A stretch of DNA of 9,139 nucleotides from Pseudomonadota bacterium. GTDB lineage: Bacteria; Desulfobacterota; Desulfovibrionia; Desulfovibrionales; Desulfovibrionaceae. Under the pieces are notes generated by a model. It had not been told where the DNA came from. It saw only the letters and a program-made list of their open reading frames with translations, and did no database searches. The stretch is from positions 1 through 9,139 of the forward strand of contig JAEWCY010000116.1 of NCBI GenBank assembly GCA_023390395.1, written 5' to 3'. Both the position numbers and the translations under genes were made by a program. Positions 5,650 to 9,139 of this stretch are shown piece after piece (within the stretch, counting starts at the first letter, position 1; each line of letters begins with the position of its first letter).

Positions 5650-5701
5650 CCAAAAAAAGGGGCCGCCGATCCTTCGGCGACCCCTTGGCTTCCATGGCGG
5701 C
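5650..5701 (-). repeat. Terminator-associated repeat, copy 2
   Basis: The minus-strand sequence from 5701 begins GCCGCCATGGAAGCCAAGGG and ends TTTTTTTGG at 5650. It matches 1543-1597 at 42 of 52 aligned bases. Both copies lie downstream of a gene, oriented with that gene's transcription. Conservation includes about 16 bases before the stem, so a shared ancestor is more likely than convergent terminators. Confidence 0.6.
5652..5686 (-). terminator. Strong Rho-independent terminator of the porin gene
   Basis: On the minus strand, AAGGGG-T-CGCCGA pairs with TCGGCG-G-CCCCTT around an AGGA loop (12 pairs, one mismatch) and is followed directly by seven Ts (5658-5652; the last two pair with the stem foot). 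It lies about 240 bases after the porin stop. Classic intrinsic terminator form. Confidence 0.85.
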
Positions 5702-5907
5702 GACGCTGTGGAAAGCCTCTACCTTTTCCAATGCCCGCCAGGCGGCATGGTTTTCAAGGCCGTATTCCCTTGTCGTCTTTCGTCGACGCCCCTGGGGAGG
5801 CTGCGGTCGACGGACGTCGCACGACGACGACCCGGGGCGCGCCCGGCAACGGCCGCGCGCTCGCCTGCCCGCGTGGTCGCGGCAAGGGCCTCGGTTTTCC
5901 TTTGCCC

Positions 5908-5922
5908 CCCGGCATGGCCGGG
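5908..5922 (-). other. Hairpin immediately after the porin stop codon
   Basis: CCCGGC and GCCGGG (6 pairs, 3-base loop) begin one base after the porin stop. No T-run follows; the next bases are G-rich. It more likely protects the 3' end of a highly expressed mRNA, or is incidental, than terminates transcription. Confidence 0.4.
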
Positions 5923-5923
5923 C

Positions 5924-7390
5924 TCAGAACTTGTAGCTCAGCCCAAGGGCCAGCAGCCAGGTGTTGTTGCCGTTGCTTTCGGCCTGGCTGACCAGGCGGT
6001 GGCCCCAGACGCTCTCCTGGAATTGGCCGTGGGCCCAGCCCGTCTGCAGGATCAGGGCCAGGTTTTCGTAAAGGTCGTACTTCGTGTCCAGGTTGAGGCC
6101 CGTGAGGGAGTCGTTCTGGGACAGGTCGTGGCCCATGGTCATGTAGGACGCGTTCAGCAGCCGGGCCGCGCGGATGGCCCGGGGGCTGTTGTTGCCGTGG
6201 ACGTAGGCGAAGGTCAGGCGGTTGGACAGCTTCTCGACGAAGGAAATGTTGGCCAGGGAAAAGGCCATGCCGTAGATGCCGACCGGCGTGGTGTAGGTCG
6301 TCGTGTCGCGGGGGAGGTCCTGTCCGCTTTCAAACAGGAAGCTCCTGCCGGGGCCCCACTGGGAGCGCATGTACGGCATGCGCTCGGAGCCGTTGCGGGT
6401 GGAATTGTCCTCGCCGGTGGACCAGAAGGCGTACAACTCCGGAGTCGCCACGTTCCATCCCGTGTACTTCATGGCGAAATCCACCATCCAGCCGTGCCGC
6501 TTGGCCGCGCTGGAGTCGTTCATGGCCCCTTCGCCGTAGATGACGTCGGCGTAGAAGCGGATGGGGTCGAGGGCGGAGACGTCGAAGCTGCCTCCGGCCC
6601 AGACATAGGGATTCTGGGCGTTCTTCCACCGCCCCAGGCCGCTGGAGGCGTTCATGTTGGCCACGCTCGCCGCCGAGAACAGGGCGTTGTCGAAGGAGTT
6701 GCCTATTTCGGAGACGTCGGCGGTGTTCTTGAACGTGTAGTTGGCGCTGCGGCCGGCCACGGCGACCACGCCCCAGGGCGTGGCCTTCATGCCTTCCACG
6801 GTGATGGGCAGGGCCAGGAAATAGGCGTCGAGTTCGTCGCCCTGCTGGGTGGTGGTGGTGTCGAAGGTCCTGTTGGTGTCGAAGAGGCGACCAAAGCCGG
6901 TCAACACCGAAAAGGCGTCCGGGATGATCGGCGCGTTGACCGTCAAGGCGGCCACCGTGTCGGAGTACAGGACGCTGCCGTTGAAGATGGCCGCCTGGGG
7001 CAGGTCCAGCACCTGCAGGCCCGCGGTCACTTCCACCTTGGTGTCCGGCACCCGGAACTGGAGGTAGGCGAGGTCGACCAGGACTTCCGCCGCCGGGTTG
7101 GCGGCCGTGTAGGTGCCCTGGCCCCAGGTGTTGATGACGCGCAGCCCGAGGCGGAAGTACACCGCCTTGCTCGCTTCGAAATCCGCCCGCAAACGGAAAC
7201 GTTCCCAGACCTCGAAGGTATCTTCGGTCTTCGTCCCTGTCTTGTTCCAGCCCGTGTAGTTATGGTTTACATAAAAATTGCCCATGATGAAAGAGTCGCC
7301 GCGCATCTTTACCAAGGTTTCAGCCCGGGCTTGCAGAGCGAATCCCAAAGACAACACGATGGCCATGATGCAACACAAACGCCTTTTCAT
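5924..7390 (-). CDS. Outer-membrane porin, Desulfovibrio homotrimeric porin family
   Basis: A 488-residue protein with a clear signal peptide, MKRRLCCIMAIVLSLGFALQ then ARA, predicted to be cleaved before Glu24. The mature part is rich in alternating aromatic, polar and glycine segments typical of a beta-barrel, such as FRLRADFEASKAVYFRLGLR, YVWAGGSFDVS and WLLALGLSYKF. It ends in Phe488, as expected for recognition by the BAM machinery. Length, the ETLVKMRGDSF mature start and the overall style match the major homotrimeric porins of Desulfovibrio, which allow diffusion of small solutes. An excellent ribosome site GGAGGGAG (7404-7397) lies 6 bases before the ATG, and a strong terminator lies downstream, consistent with high expression as a single-gene unit. 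It is transcribed divergently from the sulfatase-like gene. Pore selectivity cannot be inferred. The long plus-strand open frame across this gene is an antisense artefact. Confidence 0.88.
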   Translation of the reverse strand: MKRRLCCIMAIVLSLGFALQARAETLVKMRGDSFIMGNFYVNHNYTGWNKTGTKTEDTFEVWERFRLRADFEASKAVYFRLGLRVINTWGQGTYTAANPAAEVLVDLAYLQFRVPDTKVEVTAGLQVLDLPQAAIFNGSVLYSDTVAALTVNAPIIPDAFSVLTGFGRLFDTNRTFDTTTTQQGDELDAYFLALPITVEGMKATPWGVVAVAGRSANYTFKNTADVSEIGNSFDNALFSAASVANMNASSGLGRWKNAQNPYVWAGGSFDVSALDPIRFYADVIYGEGAMNDSSAAKRHGWMVDFAMKYTGWNVATPELYAFWSTGEDNSTRNGSERMPYMRSQWGPGRSFLFESGQDLPRDTTTYTTPVGIYGMAFSLANISFVEKLSNRLTFAYVHGNNSPRAIRAARLLNASYMTMGHDLSQNDSLTGLNLDTKYDLYENLALILQTGWAHGQFQESVWGHRLVSQAESNGNNTWLLALGLSYKF

Positions 7391-7562
7391 TCGTTACTCC
7401 CTCCGACTTGTTTGCTGGTCCATGTAGATACGAAGCCGCAACAGCCGTCGCCTCCTTGACGCCTTCCGGCGTTGTCCGCCGTCATGGCGCCTCAACGTCC
7501 CCCCCTCCCCCCGAAGCGCCTGCACGACGCCATGGCGCGACGTCGCTGGCCAGCTTTGGGGA

Positions 7563-7574
7563 AGGAACGTTCCT
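7563..7574. promoter_or_regulatory. Perfect 12-bp palindrome AGGAACGTTCCT
   Basis: Complete dyad symmetry about 175 bases upstream of the porin start, in the divergent intergenic region. It could be an operator for either flanking gene. A TGGCAATTTTTT tract immediately to its right gives it a terminator-like look on the plus strand, though no gene precedes it. Function unassigned. Confidence 0.3.
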
Positions 7575-7615
7575 GGCAATTTTTTGAAGGAGTTACGGAG
7601 AAACGACAGACGAGG

Positions 7616-7654
7616 ACAACTCGTAAAAATACGAGGTTGTCCGGCTATTTTTTC
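7616..7654 (+). repeat. Left hairpin arm of a 330-bp inverted-repeat block
   Basis: This arm contains a hairpin: ACAACTCGTA pairs with TACGAGGTTGT around AAAA with one bulged G, and the flanking GG/CC extends the stem to 7614-7642. Six Ts follow at 7648-7653, so on the plus strand it looks like an intrinsic terminator although no plus-strand gene precedes it. The arm is the inverted counterpart of 7907-7945. Confidence 0.65.
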
Positions 7655-7906
7655 GAGTCGCCCCGGCCGGGGGTGTCCGACGTCGCCGCGAAGCCCCTGG
7701 CGAGCGCAACTCCGCCGTGTCGTCGCGGGGGCAAGGCGCGGCCGCGCGGCGGCGAGAGATCGCGGACGCCGGACGGTTGCCTGAAGCGACGGCCAAAGGA
7801 AGCCGTTTTCCGGAAACCGCCCCGCGAAGCGGCGGACGCCGAAGCCCCCGCCTCCCCGAAGGCCAGGAATCCCCTGTCCGTCCGGTTTCCCCGGGAAGCC
7901 GGCCCG

Positions 7907-7945
7907 GAAAACAAAGGCTCGAAACCTCGTAATTTTACGAGTTGT
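7907..7945 (-). repeat. Right hairpin arm of a 330-bp inverted-repeat block
   Basis: Read on the minus strand, this 39-base segment matches 31 of 39 bases of the left arm. The first 23 bases differ at a single position. The hairpin CTCGTAA/TTACGAG is perfect (7926-7941). The two arms face each other like terminal inverted repeats. Confidence 0.65.
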
Positions 7946-8085
7946 TGCGCCGAAGCCTTTCTTATTAGCTGTGACAAACGAAAACGGGGCGTCGGGCCGC
8001 AGGCGAGAAGCCGCCTGCCTTGACGTCTCTATAGCCTGGCGGCCGCATTGTCCCATGTTGTGGGGCGGTTGCAAAGGAGATTGGC

Positions 8086-9139
8086 ATGGCGGACAAGAAA
8101 ATCAAGAATGTCGTCTTCATCATGCTCGACACATTGCAGCACAATTATTTGGGTTGCTACGGAAACAAGACGGTGAAGACGCCCAACCTCGACCGTTTTG
8201 CGCGCAACGGCTTTCTCTTCGAGAACGCCTACAGCGAGGGCCTGCCCACCGTTCCCGTGCGCCGGGCCCTGATGACCGGCCGCTTCACCCTGCCTTTCGG
8301 CGGTTGGCAGCCCCTGTCCCACGACGACACGACGCTCACCGACATCCTGTGGGGCCGCAAGGTGCAGACCGCTCTGGTCTACGACACCCCGCCCATGCGC
8401 CTGCCCAAGTACGGCTACTCCCGGGGCTTCGACTACGTGAAGTTCTGCCCCGGCCACGAGCTCGACCACACCACCTACGCCGACGAGCCCCTCGATCCGG
8501 GCCTGCGCCCCATCGACTACACCTCGACGACCATGGTCTACGACGCAAAGGGCGAGCTGATCGACGACGCGAGCAAGGCCCTGCTCGAGGAAATCGAGTG
8601 CTTTCTCAAGTTTCGGCAGCAGTGGCGCAGCGAGGACGACAACTACGTGAGCGTCGTGGCCCGCGAGGCCGACCGCTGGCTGCGCGACATCCGCATCAAG
8701 ACCCGTCCCTTCATGCTCTGGATCGATTCCTTCGATCCCCACGAACCCTGGGATCCGCCGTCGGTCTGGACCAAGGAGCCCTGCCCCTACGACCCCGAGT
8801 GGCAGGGCAACCCGCTGCTGCTCGCGCCCTGGACCCCCGTCGAGGGCCGCATCACCGACGAGGAGTGCGCCCACATCCGCGCCCTGTACGCCGAGAACAT
8901 CGAGCTCGTGGACAGGCGGATCGGCAAGCTCCTCGACTCCATCCGCGAGCAGGGCCTGTGGGACGAGACCATGGTCATCATCACCAGCGACCACGGCCAG
9001 CCCATGGGCAAGGGCGAGCACGGCCACGGCATCATGCGCAAGTGCCGGCCCTGGCCCTACGAGGAGCTCGTGCACGTGCCGCTTCTCATGCACGTCCCCG
9101 GCCTCGAGGGCGGCAAGCGCCTCAAGGGCTTCGTCCAGA
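8086..9139 (+). CDS. Sulfatase-superfamily hydrolase with Thr at the formylglycine position (3' truncated by window)
   Basis: The first 351 residues are visible and the frame is still open at the window edge. The fold is that of the alkaline phosphatase/sulfatase superfamily: NVVFIMLDTL at 8-17 with metal ligand Asp15, TPNLDRFARNGFLFENAY at 32-49, the active-site region GLPTVPVRRALMTGR at 52-66, FDPHEPW at 216-222 and TSDHGQPMGKGEHGHG at 300-315 with Asp302 and His303. In true sulfatases the motif is C/S-x-P-x-R and the Cys or Ser becomes formylglycine; here Thr55 occupies that place (TVPVR). The usual second Asp of the N-terminal pair is Thr16. So hydrolysis of a phosphodiester, phosphonate or related ester is as likely as a sulfate ester. 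There is no signal peptide, so it is probably cytosolic. The start is well supported by AAAGGAGA (8073-8080), 5 bases before the ATG. Confidence 0.88.
   Translation, partial: MADKKIKNVVFIMLDTLQHNYLGCYGNKTVKTPNLDRFARNGFLFENAYSEGLPTVPVRRALMTGRFTLPFGGWQPLSHDDTTLTDILWGRKVQTALVYDTPPMRLPKYGYSRGFDYVKFCPGHELDHTTYADEPLDPGLRPIDYTSTTMVYDAKGELIDDASKALLEEIECFLKFRQQWRSEDDNYVSVVAREADRWLRDIRIKTRPFMLWIDSFDPHEPWDPPSVWTKEPCPYDPEWQGNPLLLAPWTPVEGRITDEECAHIRALYAENIELVDRRIGKLLDSIREQGLWDETMVIITSDHGQPMGKGEHGHGIMRKCRPWPYEELVHVPLLMHVPGLEGGKRLKGFVQ

Larger units (their letters stand above)
5433..5923. other. Gene-free region between porin and hydrolase genes
   Basis: About 490 bases without a credible gene. The part next to the hydrolase holds the leader hairpin (5459-5484) and a small repeat GCGTA-CA-TACGC (5489-5500). 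A 14-bp palindrome GCGGGCGCGCCCGC followed by five Ts lies at 5614-5632. The porin terminator is at 5652-5686, and a stem abuts the porin stop. Between 5702 and 5905 there is only GC-rich sequence. I could not pick out a reliable hydrolase promoter. Confidence 0.6.
7391..8085. other. Divergent, gene-free region between porin and sulfatase-like genes
   Basis: About 695 bases with no credible gene. From left to right: the porin leader and ribosome site; a perfect palindrome at 7563-7574; a 330-bp block (7616-7945) bounded by inverted hairpin arms and very GC-rich inside; then 140 bases leading to the sulfatase. The last part has a small hairpin GCAGGC-N8-GCCTGC at 7999-8018. Only weak promoter candidates were found for the sulfatase, for example TTGTTG (7942) with TATTAG (7963) at a short 15-base spacing. 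No clear porin promoter was found. Confidence 0.6.

Noticed and set aside
4241..5885. Shared GTGGTCGCGGCA at about 5873-5884 (plus) and about 4245-4265 (minus)
   Set aside because: Only 12-13 bases of GC-rich sequence with no extended similarity; probably chance.
5708..7459. 583-codon plus-strand open frame opposite the porin gene
   Set aside because: It mirrors the porin gene, lacks a ribosome site and domain character, and is a common artefact of high-GC codon use. The minus-strand protein has a signal peptide, an ideal ribosome site and a C-terminal Phe.
7573..7590. Sigma54-like promoter (TGGCAATTTTTTGA) on the plus strand
   Set aside because: The -24/-12 elements are one base too close and the -12 is GA rather than GC; no gene starts soon after it on the plus strand.
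1690..7918. Resemblance between GC-rich filler at about 1700-1735 and 7885-7918 (both with GGAAR...GAAAACAA)
   Set aside because: Too short and compositionally biased to call homologous by eye; a genome-wide repeat search would be needed.
8029..9093. 354-codon minus-strand open frame opposite the sulfatase-like gene
   Set aside because: It is the antisense shadow of a clear sulfatase-superfamily protein with a good ribosome site; its own translation is a low-complexity Val/Gly/Ala/His string.

Overview
The window looks like a high-GC chromosome from a Desulfovibrio-type sulfate reducer (Desulfovibrionaceae). The main pointer is the large outer-membrane protein at 5924-7390, which reads like the Desulfovibrio homotrimeric porin family. 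The anaerobe-type iron-sulfur flavoprotein and the ferredoxin-fused DUF362 protein fit this. No rRNA or tRNA is present, so the taxonomy is inferred from protein character only.

Layout. The left edge (1-122, minus) is the 5' end of an IS3-family insertion sequence, with the first 20 codons of orfA. Next is a plus-strand pair: a NemR-like TetR repressor (210-788), with a TAGAC-N5-GTCTA operator inside its own promoter, and a four-cysteine iron-sulfur flavoprotein (846-1463). This looks like a small redox or electrophile-responsive unit. A gene-poor stretch (1464-2095) carries a terminator and two candidate operators. It leads to an isolated, visibly less GC-rich gene for an exported ClpP-like serine protease (2096-2695). 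On the minus strand follow a DUF362/2x[4Fe-4S] protein (3070-4203, with its own terminator) and, upstream of it, a membrane-anchored metallo-beta-lactamase-fold hydrolase (4302-5432). These two may be co-transcribed. Further right, also on the minus strand, is the porin (5924-7390), whose transcript ends at a strong terminator at 5652-5686. Divergent from the porin, a sulfatase-superfamily gene (8086 to the window edge) runs off the right end.

The most interesting signals are these. (1) A sulfatase-like enzyme has Thr where the formylglycine Cys/Ser should be. (2) The TetR promoter geometry predicts a leaderless, self-repressed mRNA starting at its GTG codon. (3) A periplasmic ClpP-like protein has clear Ser and His, but Ser where the catalytic Asp of ClpP aligns. 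(4) Two 39-bp hairpin-forming arms, inverted relative to each other (31/39 identical), bound a 330-bp non-coding block between the porin and the sulfatase. (5) A repeated terminator module occurs downstream of both the flavoprotein and the porin (42 of 52 aligned bases identical). I see no CRISPR, phage or obvious defence system.

The gene-free stretches are 1464-2095, 2696-3069, 5433-5923 and 7391-8085. Their GC-rich open frames look like artefacts of composition rather than genes.
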